NCBI GenBank assembly: GCA_018127085.1
Contig: CM030726.1
Location: 310,001-374,000, forward strand
Length of the DNA stretch: 64,000 bases
Direction: 5' to 3'
Source: Pneumocystis sp. 'macacae'
Lineage: Eukaryota; Ascomycota; Pneumocystomycetes; Pneumocystales; Pneumocystaceae
A program made the translations under genes and the position numbers. A model generated the notes under the pieces. That model made no database searches and was not told the origin of the DNA. It saw only the letters and a program-made list of their open reading frames with translations. This document shows, piece after piece, positions 26,319 to 35,372 of the stretch. The stretch's first letter is position 1. Each line of letters begins with the position of its first letter.

Positions 26319-26799
26319 ATCTTGTTAAATACTTATATCTTTTAGTATTTCTGTTTTCTTACTCTAAAAAGCTTTTTTTCATCAAAAAAAGAAAAAATTT
26401 TTTTGAAAAAAAAAATTATGCTTCACAGTAGATTCTTTTTTCTGCTTAATCTCTTCTTTTTTCTTCCAAATTCTTTCTTTTTAATATCCTTTTTTTCCTC
26501 CTGTTATTTCTTGACGTCGTTCTCCTGACTGAGGTTGCCTTGGCAATAGTGAAATACCGTGCAACCTCCTCATCTCGAGAACCGTTTCATCACTTCATTT
26601 CTGACGGAAAGTGGTTTAAAAACTTCTTAAACGCCAATATATTCTTAATAGTACGTCATATCAGTATCAGGAAGATTTTCCAGTACGAATAAAGGATTTT
26701 TGTGCTTTTGATGAGCGAAAAAGCGTTTTGTGCGCATAGCAACCTTTTGAAAAAAAAGAAGTTGCAAAGCAACAATATACGTATTTCTATAAAGAGGCT
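26319..26799. promoter_or_regulatory. Divergent promoter region, RKM5-like / SET3
   Basis: About 480 bp between divergent start codons. It includes a long pyrimidine-rich tract (about 26430-26510) followed by TTGACGTCGT, a CRE/ATF-like TGACGTC word, near 26512. The element is seen in the sequence; regulatory use is only a suggestion. Confidence 0.4.
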
Positions 26800-29189
26800 A
26801 TGTCAGAGCCTTTGGAGGGCGTTTTAGTGTCGAAAAACGCATTAGAACCGGCTAAATATGATCTGGATGCAGGAGTTATACGATGTATTTGTGGAATGGA
26901 AGAGGATGATGGATTTACAATTCAGGTAAAAAAAAAGAGTGGAGATTGCAGTCTAATGGCGGAAATGAGTAGTGTGAGAGATGTTGTGTGTGGCAGCATG
27001 CAGTATGTGTTGGTATTGATCAGCTTCATGTACCGGATGAGTATCTGTGTGATCTTTGCCTACCCCGTCCTCTGGATGTTAAAAAAGCCGTAGAAAAGCA
27101 GCGGAGACGGAAGGAACAGGAGTCTACGCATGCATCGTCGGGCAGTACGCATACACGGCGGCGGAGACATTTATGTGCAACGGCAAAATCCAAGGTTAAT
27201 ATAGGAGGAATCAAAAAACCGTTGAGTCCTTCTTTGAAGCAGGAAAATTCACGAAAACCCCGAACAAGTCATCGGGCGTTTGCTAAAGATATGGAGAATC
27301 GGCTTCAGGCGATGGAAAAGATGGATGAGTCGAATATGGGCGTAGATTTGTGTTTAAATTACAATTCGGAGTATTCGACAATTGAAAATAATTTGGTTAC
27401 GTCTATGGGTGCAAAAACTTATATTTCGGTGTTGTTAAAGGACAAATCACAAATACAGACAGTTTCGAACGACTTTTTTACATCTAAAAATCTTCCAGCA
27501 ACGTCAATTCGATCTGCTTTAAATTTTGAATTTTCATCTATACTGCGCTTTTCTCTGCATGCCGATCAATTCATAGAATCCTCACAGATTATTAAGGAAT
27601 TTAAGGGAGAAATTTATTTGCAAGATGAATATAAGGATGATTCTATTAATAAGTATTCATTTCTTCTTGCACCTATGCCTTTCGTTTATTTTATTTCTGA
27701 TTCAAAGCTATGCGTTGATACTAGAAGATATGGGACTGATTCGAGGTTTATTCGTCGGAGTTGTAAACCCAATGCTAAATTGATTACTGTGGTATCAGAC
27801 GATGATTCGTATATTCACGTGGCACTTTATTCTTTGACACATATTCATTCTGGATCAGAAATTACTATTGATTGGAGCTGGGATGCAAATCATCCTGCTA
27901 ATATTTTGGAAAGTCATGAATATATTCCTGAAGATGAGATTAAATATAGTCAAGATTTGATTTATTTTGTTGACGAATCAGAATGTGCATGTGAATTGGG
28001 TGAAGAATGTATTTTATTTAGATTGAAGCGTCTTTTTGCGAATATTTCTAAAAGTAATATTAAATCTAACAAAAGAAAAACTTCCTCTCCTTTAAATAAT
28101 ATCAATTATGTTGAAAATGGTGACTTAGATAGATCCATAATTCGGTTTGAGAATGATTCTGGTGTTGTGAATAAGTCTCAGAATTCTACTGAAATTTCGG
28201 AATTATTTACTAGAGCGGCATCTTCAAATCCAGATTCTGTATCAAATGGCGTACTCTCAGCAAGAGAAGAACGTAAGATTAAGGATATATTAGCTCGTAT
28301 AGAAAAATTAGAGCAAGAAGAAACTCAAGTTTCTAAAAAGAGAAAACAAAAAAATGAGCCGAAATCTAATGAAAATCATAAGACATATAATTGTCGAAAA
28401 ACACTCTCGTCAGCTTTAACTAAACAAGGTTTTCAACAGCCTGTTTCTCCACCCGTTTCAGCAACAAGTTCTCCAAAAGAAGGATTTTCGACTTCTAAAA
28501 CGCTTTTGCAACGTCCAGGTCGCATTCCATCTAGGATTTCTCGAATGCAAAAACATAGAAAAATTGTTAATAGTATTTTAAACGAATGTTCAGAAAATGT
28601 TGATACAAATGACATTTTACCATGCAAAAAGATGTGGATTAAACGTTGGATGCAGGAAAATTTTAAAATTGATGCTGAGAAAATCATGAGAAAGGATAAG
28701 CAAAAATTGAAAAATGTTATTACTGAATTGCAGATTATTGGTTCTGAAACATCCAAACATGTAGAAACAATCGATTCTGTAAAACACGAAAGTCCACCGT
28801 CATTGTCTGATTCAGCTTTATTAGAACAATTACTTCCTCCTATTGAGTCATCGGATAAATTGTCTCTTGGGCTTACTTCTCCAGAACCCATCATCGCTTT
28901 ACCTATTTCTGATCCATCTCAATTGTCGGATAAATTGTTAACTCCGTCTCTCTTAAAATCGGATATTGGATTTTCTTCAACATCCGAATCTCATATGTCT
29001 TCATTTACAGTTGCATCACCTTTGACTTCAGAGCTGGAACCCATTCAAACCAATACATTGTTTACAAGTCCTACTTCTATTTTGGAATCTTTTCCCAAAA
29101 GGATATCTCTTAGTGAATATAGAAAAAGAAAAAATGCAAATGAAGTTATAGCGTCTAAAGAGGATTCACTTTCTATTGATCATTGTTGA
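26800..29189 (+). CDS. SET3: PHD-finger and SET-domain protein Set3
   Basis: Scaffold of the Set3C histone deacetylase complex; the PHD finger of this family reads H3K4 methylation. Two exons: 26800-26925 and 26973-29189, with a 47-nt intron, giving about 780 residues. The intron splits the PHD finger, which reads CICGMEEDDGFTIQ joined to CERCCVWQHAVCVGI and then YLCDLC, completing the C4HC3 zinc ligands. The SET domain (about residues 200-400) has FIRRSCKPNAKLITV where active enzymes have NHSCxPN, and SEITIDWSW near its end. This Arg-Arg-Ser-Cys form is typical of Set3/Set4/MLL5 and implies no methyltransferase activity. The long C-terminus is polar and low in order, with a coiled-coil-like stretch EERKIKDILARIEKLEQEE. 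Other names in the same family (Set4) are possible. Confidence 0.9.
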
Positions 29190-29745
29190 GAGCTTATGAT
29201 AAAGGACAGTTATAAATTAAATAATATGGTTAATTCGGGAATTTTTTCTTGTTTAGAAGTATTTTTGATTTTTTCCAATTTAAAGAATCGAAAAATACCA
29301 TTTTTCCGAACTCTGGTTTTATTTCATCTCTTTTGCATATAAAAATTCGTGTAGATATATTTAATATTGTCGGAAAACTCTTTGATATTTGATTATCACT
29401 TCAGTATTATAATGGTGGCCGTAATTCATGATATGTTTATGGTTGATTGTTTATATTAGTTATAAGAAAAAGGATAGGTAGAAGGATTGCGAGAAATTCT
29501 TGGAAATTTTTGGGTTATATATATTCTTTGGTTGATATAACATAGCATATTTTATTGTATATATATGATATATTGGTATATGTTCTTGTATTACATGCTT
29601 TACAATATTAATGGTTTATGGTTATTTTTTCATTTCAAACATCATCATGAATCAAAGCGCTTTCCTGTAACATTAAAATTAACATATCATTAGGCATAGT
29701 TGTAGATGCAAATATGATGGGTATATTATAATAGCATGATGAACT
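29190..29745. other. Convergent intergenic region
   Basis: About 555 bp between the converging 3' ends of SET3 and NUR1. AT-rich with TATATA runs; no gene seen. Confidence 0.5.
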
Positions 29746-31374
29746 TTAAGGATACTTTGTTACTGGATTGGTATTTGGATGATGTAGATGGCTCGTAGAC
29801 GCATTAATGGTCCAAGAGTTGGCAGGACGAAATCCTCTGGCAGGAGATGGTTGAAAGTTTTTTATAGGTGATACAGGGAATCCTTTAAATGTTCCTTTCT
29901 GGGTTTTGCTGGGAGTATGCCATTCATCTTCAATTAATGACCGGATTCTATTAGATACTGGCACTGAGGCCTGGTGTGCACTTTTATTTGGCTTGCCATG
30001 AGGCGTATGCACGTCAATCTGAACAGTATCTGGGTGTGTTGATGTTGCGACATCCCGCTTATATGGAAATAAACGCGGCTCCACAAACTTCTTAGAGTAT
30101 TCGTTAAATACCTCTCCATGAATAATAGATTTGTCTGTAACATATCCTGCGTAAACTCGGTGCAGGAGAAAAAGCTTGTGTTTATTAGTAAATATGTGAT
30201 ACGACTTGAACAATTAAACCTGAAAAGCAATTGCTGCTGCTAACATGAGATGCTTTAGACTAAGAGGATGATACCATAATAAAATGAGGTGAACGGGATT
30301 AAAAAAACTGCTTTTATTATTTATTTGCTTTTTATCTCAAAATATACCAGAAAAAATATATTAGCTGTTTTGATGGATTCCAGACAGCCAGCTCCCACAC
30401 ATGTTCAGCTGTATTGGCCATAGATTTGCCTGAAATGTCGTCCAGCGGCTCTGTGGGTGCTATATGTGTCGATTCCTCCAGCGGCTTATGCCTGCTGCGC
30501 CAAAAACGCTTCAAAAACCCCGGTGTCGATGGCGAATCCGGCTCATCCCGCACTGCACATCGTGCACTCGTGCTCCGTGGAGGCTCCTGTCTCATTAGCA
30601 AAGATGCTAGGTGGCTACGTATTCGATGCTTGACAGAGCACTGCTTGGCACAGAGCACAGGTCCCGGCACTCAGCATCTCCCTCCCCTGCCCAGCACACT
30701 GCATTGCAATGCACCATTGCACTCCACCACACGCCAACTTGCTGCATTCGCTGTATTGCTCCAGAATGCCACTCTGCCTCGCCACACCATGCCTGCCCGC
30801 CCTCTGTGCCCCACTGCCGCCCCGTATGCCCCATCTGCCCCGTCCTGCTGCCCCTCCCCACTTACTTTGCGCTCAAAGAGACGGTAGCGGCGGGAAACCG
30901 TGAAACAACGCACTGTACACACAACACTCCATATAAAAAGCCCCGTCCCAAGCCATTTGCTCTATCCAACGTTAGACCTGCCCCGTCCTCGCCAATATCC
31001 CCAACGGCCGCCCCACAAAACCCCTCTCCTCCTCCCCTCCAACTCACCATCGAATCCACCGCTGTTCCATACTCCAGCTTCCTCCTATCTCCACTCTGCT
31101 TATACAGGACCTCTCCTGCTGAATACCCCCCAGTTCTCCGGCTCCTTGCTCCAACAAACGCTGCCTGGCACACAACAACTGGCAATCCATCTCCCAAAAA
31201 ACGGACAGCCGATCCAATCCTCTCAATTCCCCTTAGCCGCCTCTTAAACAGACCAAATACTCCCTCTGATCCCCTATACAGAGCACTCCGTATGCCTCCC
31301 ACCAGCCGCTGTGCTGCTGGTGCCCGCCGCACAAGCCGTCTGCCTGTTGCACGCTTTGCTGTCGTCTGTGTCAT
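29746..31374 (-). CDS. NUR1: Nuclear rim protein Nur1 (DUF2418 family)
   Basis: Inner nuclear membrane protein; in yeast it partners the LEM protein Heh1/Src1 to tether rDNA and silent chromatin at the nuclear rim. I rebuilt five exons in phase: 31048-31374, 30866-30961, 30348-30628, 30220-30307 and 29746-30174, giving about 406 residues. Family landmarks in order: RRLVRRAPAAQRL near residue 15, GLPVVVCQAAFVGARS, then TGLFIWSVVCTVRCFTVSRR running into YRLFE (helix plus the signature R.YRLFE), EHVWELAVWNP, FFNPVHLILLW, MLAAAIAFQLFLLHRVYAGY, and KSIIHGEVFNEYSKKFVEPR before a disordered tail. The first half is GC-rich and the second half AT-rich, so simple frame reading misses the gene. The intron at 30629-30865 (237 nt) is far longer than its neighbours and its acceptor is the least certain junction. 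Confidence 0.82.
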
Positions 31375-31422
31375 CGCCTGTCTGCTGCAGCGCTCTCTGT
31401 TTCTGGGCAAGGTCGGGGTCTC

Positions 31423-31530
31423 GGGTTAGGGCTCCGCCAGGCAGGGCAGGGTTAGGGCAGGACGTTCGAGGGCAGGGTCAGGGTTGGGGTAGGGCTGGGT
31501 CAGGGCTTGGGCCGGGGTTAGGGCGCGGGG
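31423..31530 (+). repeat. Degenerate telomere-like G-rich repeat tract
   Basis: Plus strand contains three perfect GGGTTAGGG nonamers (31423-31431, 31449-31457, 31515-31523) plus variants such as GGGTTGGGGTAGGG (31481-31494) and many GGGC/GGGT runs. TTAGGG is the telomere unit of Pneumocystis and many ascomycetes. The tract lies just upstream of the NUR1 start codon (31374), with CCCTAA reading on the NUR1 sense strand. It could be an old interstitial telomere sequence, a telobox-type promoter element, or chance in a G-rich tract. Confidence 0.65.
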
Positions 31531-31911
31531 CGTGCCGGGGGCAGCGATGTCGAGCAGAGCAGACGGAGCACACGAAGAGCAGAGGAGCGGTGCATGTGGC
31601 GAGACGGGGGGACCGAGCGAGCTGGTGGTTGTTGATGTGGTGATGAGTGATGGGTCGTCGGGGAGCGGGCCGAAGACGCTGTCGGTGGGAGACGGAGTAA
31701 AGCTGGTGGTTAGTATGATGTGGATGAGGAAGAAAGGCTGAAAACAGGAGGGACTTGACACGCCGACGCCGTTTCTTGAGTGGGGCCGGCAGGTGTACCG
31801 GGGACGGTGGGAGGAGATGGTTGGGACAGAGCTGGTTTTTGATGGGTCGGCTGAGCTGGTGGGTCAGTCGCGTCGGCGGCTTGTTATGGAGCGTGTGCGG
31901 CTTGTGAGGAG

Positions 31912-31980
31912 GCGGAGTGGCGGGGGACAGGGGGAGGAGGAGGCGGCAGGGGTGGGGGAGGGGGAGGGGGTGGAGGGGCC
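31912..31980 (+). repeat. Polypurine G-rich tract with quadruplex potential
   Basis: Plus strand is almost pure purine with repeated GGGGG and GGAGG blocks (for example GGGGGAGGGGGAGGGGG). The spacing of G-runs fits the general G-quadruplex pattern. It lies downstream of the VPS36 stop, in the non-coding part of the GC-rich island. Confidence 0.6.
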
Positions 31981-32036
31981 GGTTGGTGCGGCACCGGGGT
32001 GAGTCGGGGCGGGGGATGTGCCAGGTGGTGCTGTGG

Positions 32037-33807
32037 TCAAGATACGAAGCGGTTTTCCCAGAAATAAAGGCCTTGGAGACACATGTCGCGGCACAGAAGT
32101 CCGGCCTGCTCGGCAGTCTGGGAGGTGAGCAGGGGTTGGGAAAAAGAGGGTATACTTTCAATGCTTCATGGGCAATGCCCATGCTCCACTGAAAGTGGTC
32201 GGCTATTTCGAATGGAGTGACTCCCCGTGCGGCATTTTTGATCCAGGAGGTGATCTGGGCGATTATTTTTTCATCGTCTTTTTCCTTTTGTTGCAAAACT
32301 AGGAGGCCGCTTTGAAAACGCTTGAGCTGGACAGAAAGATTCAGAGTTTTGTAGCACTGACAGGCCTTAAGCAGGTCTTGTGGACTAATAAGGTCTTGGT
32401 TTTAGCAGGGTTAGAAAAGGGGGCCAGATAAGTATGTAGGGTTTACCTACGCCTCTGGCTCTATTGTACAATGCAAAAACATCAGCAAGAGTTATTATTC
32501 CGCCCTCTTTTTCCAAAACGCCGTTTTCAAGGAATTCTGCAATCTGTTTTGCGAGCTCGTTATAGTATGTATTGTCGTCTCCTGTGATTGCTTTGGTTAC
32601 AAGATGATCAGAAAGGTCATGGCATGATATTTGCTCCTGCAAACCCATTGTTTGTATAGAAGTTTGCAGCATATTTTGTGCATTATGTGGGGCATTAGGA
32701 GATGCCTGGAGTTCTAGTTTAAGTGAATTGGCCAAATTAACCTGTATATAATGTTGAGTATATTGAAAATATTGGGGAAAAATTACCAATTCTTTGGCTT
32801 TGGACATCAATGTATTAAGATCTGAAAGCCCTTGATTTAATATACGAGCATTATTTAGCCTGGTGTTTTCTTTTGTGTGTTGCAAAACACTAATGCCACC
32901 CATTTTCCAATTTTTATTTGCACTGTGATGTTCTATTGGATTAACTTCTGTGGTCCATGGTTTTTGATTTATTGCATCTTTTAGCCGTTTATAAAAAGGT
33001 TGTTCTCCACCTGATTTAAAATCTATGCTACAATAATTATCCATGATATTCTGTTCTGCCCCAGATGAATGTATATATTTTAGATTAAAATTCGAATCAA
33101 GAGACAATGTGTTTTTTTCCTGAGGAATAAGATGGGTGCCGCAATTTTCGCATTCTTTAAGAGCAGGATTGTTTAAAAAATTACATGCTTGACATTCTAA
33201 AGAGGTCTTATCTTTCAGCAATTTAAAATCTGTTGTTGATGAGGACTTAGAATAATTTGATAAGATATTGTAAGTAGACACTCCGCATGCTGAACATGGA
33301 GGAAAAAGATAATCAACTGGATGATATTTAGGAAAAGTGTTACAAAAATTACAAACAGTGCATATCCATGAGTCTGTAGAAGGAATTGACGAAAATGTTT
33401 TTGATTCATACATAAGTCCTGATTTTTTGTAGTAAATAGTTATTTTAAATGATGTTTTGAAGAAGCTGGTCTAATTTTAAAACGTAAGATATTATTGATA
33501 TATTTTTAAGAAATTATACAGATGTATCAAGTCTTTCGATTTCTGATAGATCTAAGCTTATAGGTTCGGTAAAAGAGGCAGATGAGCATATATAGCAGAT
33601 CCTATGAGTTGTAAGGTAAATTGTTCCATCTTTAGAAAGGTTTTCTTTGGAAAAAGTACTTTTTTATATCAATATTTTTGTAAATGTTGTAAGGTATACA
33701 TACGGATCATAAAGTTTAACTGATGGTTGTATAAAAAGGATTTTTTCCCCAGGAAAAAGCACAGGATGATTTGTTTTTGTTATTTGAATAGACTTCCAGT
33801 ACTTCAT
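32037..33807 (-). CDS. VPS36: ESCRT-II subunit Vps36
   Basis: Endosomal sorting subunit that binds phosphoinositide and ubiquitin through its GLUE domain. Start at 33807 (MKYWKSIQITKTNHPVLFPG), GLUE strands FIQPSVKLYDP and GTIYLTTHRICYICS, then PISLDLSEIERLDTS. Two NZF zinc fingers sit inside the GLUE domain as in yeast Vps36: CTVCNFC...CSAC and CQACNFLNNPALKECENC. The EAP45 half has MGGISVLQHTKEN, DLNTLMSKAKELV, ITLADVFALYNRARG and DLISPQDLLKACQCY, then GVTPFEIADHFQWSMGIA. A last intron removes GTATAC...CCCAG so that HEALK joins TAEQAGLLCRDMCLQGLYFW, the expected winged-helix end, with stop at 32037-32039. The last two exons lie in the GC-rich island yet keep conserved sequence. Confidence 0.93.
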
Positions 33808-33930
33808 TCTATTAAATTTAAATTCATGTCATTTAAATCTCAAAAAACTGTTTTTCTGAATTTCATTACGTTAACTATAGAAAAACGCAATCAATATAGA
33901 AATATCAGATTCTTTTAATTTCCTATAATA
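33808..33930. promoter_or_regulatory. Short bidirectional promoter VPS36/VMA7
   Basis: Only 123 bp separate the divergent start codons of VPS36 and VMA7, so both promoters and 5' leaders must share this AT-rich spacer. Both products act on endosome/vacuole membranes, which would suit co-expression. Confidence 0.6.
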
Positions 33931-34515
33931 ATGAGCCATTCAAGCTCTATTAGAGATAGAACCCTTATAGGAATTATCGGAGATGAGGTTAGTGAAAAAG
34001 AACGGATTTTTTTGCTTGATTTTGCATGAAATTGATAGGTTATATAGGATTCAGTAACTGGATTTCTTTTAGCAGGAATAGGATATGTAGATAATGAACA
34101 CAAGAAAAATTTCTTGGTCGTTAATACGGGTTGGATTTTATTTCTAATGAATTTGTGGGCTTTTATACGTTAATTGTTTCTAGAAACAGAAACATCAGTG
34201 ATTGAAGCGTTTTTTGATGAATTGACCAGTTTGCGTACAGATATTGGGATTGTTTTAATTACCCAGCATGTATGGAAGAGTACCGAAAACATAGGACTTT
34301 GTTATATTTATATTTTATAGATTGCAGATCGTATTCGACCTAAAATTGAAGCTTATGCTCAGGCGTTGCCTTCTTTGTTGGAAATTCCAAGTAAAGGTGG
34401 GATTTTACTACTTATAAATTCTAATTATATATTAAAAACTAAAGAGCATCCTTATGATCCGGAAAAAGACTCTATTTTAAAAAGAGTAAAACGCTTGATG
34501 GGCGATGAGTCATGA
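33931..34515 (+). CDS. VMA7: V-type proton ATPase subunit F
   Basis: Small subunit of the V1 sector of the vacuolar proton pump, about 120 residues. Five exons: [19 protein letters not shown], then [19 protein letters not shown] with KNFLVVNT, then [20 protein letters not shown] with IVLITQH, then [20 protein letters not shown], and finally [20 protein letters not shown]. The IGDEDTVTGFLL.GIG pattern and the IPSKEHPYD..KDSIL ending are specific to this subunit. Full length, no missing parts. The start at 33931 is the only ATG before the conserved block. Confidence 0.95.
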
Positions 34516-34803
34516 TAAATGGTTGTATATTGGTTTAGAAACGACTTTGCTTTGTGATGAGAAATGCATAGTTTGAAATGATTGAAAAATGTATGATGCT
34601 AAATAAAAGTATTTAATGCTTATTAATCTAATAACCCATATATGAAACCCAAAGAAAGAGGTTTTTATGTACCCAATCCTAATAATATGCTAACAATATG
34701 CCAGTTCGATTTCATTAAAGTGTTTTTATGATGTGCTGCTTATTCAGAAATAAAAAGTACTTAATAGTTATTTTTGACAAATGCTTGCGATCTAAATACT
34801 ATG

Positions 34804-35372
34804 TCAACTAAAAAACATGCAATTCTCTGATTCTTTTCTGTCATTAAATCTGATAAAATAATATATCTCCCCTATATATGTGTCATTTGCATAATATTTT
34901 CTAAAGTCATTTTACTGAAATTATTCCTCTTGGAATATAGAAGGTTCTTTTTATTGAATAATAGCCCTCTTTAATGGGACATTTAAACCCAATTCTTTTC
35001 GCCTATTTTTATGATCAATTTCATACCATATAGTAATTATGTTTTTCAATAAACCTGTGTACATAAATCTTCCTGAACACTAATAAGAGGTATGAATTCA
35101 TATTTTACTTTTAAAAGAGCATAACTTCCTTCAGAAAATCCTTTTTTTAATATTCCAGATGCTTCAATTGTTATGTTTTTTCCTTGGACAGGGGGATTTG
35201 GTGTTATTATTAATGATTTTAGTTCAAGAAGATAATTTTCTGGATTTGTAAATTTACAAAAAGAAACAAGAGATTCTTCTAAAATAATTTTTTTTTGATG
35301 TATAATAATTCTTGTTTTAACAAAATCTATGTAAAAAAATATTATAATTGTGATAACATTACGTATTTTCAT
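34804..35372 (-). CDS. NPC2: Secreted ML-domain lipid-binding protein (NPC2 / PG-PI transfer type)
   Basis: Protein of about 155 residues with an N-terminal signal-like helix (MKIRNVITIIIFFYIDF) and an MD-2-related lipid-recognition fold, as in fungal NPC2, the vacuolar sterol/phospholipid carrier. Exon 1 has LIITPNPPVQGKNITIEASG and ending QEDLCTQ, a strong family block. Two further exons, found by splicing 40-50-nt introns, add KRIGFKCPIKEGYYSIKRTF with YIPRGII, then SGEIYYFIRFNDRKESENC with stop at 34804-34806. Cysteines at DLC, FKCP and ENC match the conserved disulphide positions. Ligand (sterol versus phospholipid) cannot be decided from sequence. Confidence 0.85.

Larger units (their letters stand above)
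30370..32350. other. GC-rich island within AT-rich genome
   Basis: Base composition switches sharply from strongly AT-rich to clearly GC-rich near 30370 and back near 32350. The island spans the 5' exons of NUR1, its upstream region and the last exons of VPS36, so coding and non-coding parts are both affected. Many long overlapping frames on both strands inside it are a by-product of the composition (few stop codons). Its codons, introns and spacer all share the bias, which argues for a regional mutational or gene-conversion effect rather than an inserted foreign gene. Confidence 0.85.

Noticed and set aside
30400..32300. Many long overlapping open frames on both strands (up to about 270 codons)
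   Set aside because: They arise because stop codons are rare in GC-rich DNA. Only the frames that carry NUR1 and VPS36 motifs join conserved exons; the rest are Pro/Arg/Gly-rich with no family features.
30370..32350. GC island as a horizontally acquired or contaminating bacterial segment
   Set aside because: Conserved fungal NUR1 and VPS36 exons continue across both edges in phase, so it is native DNA unless the assembly is wrong.
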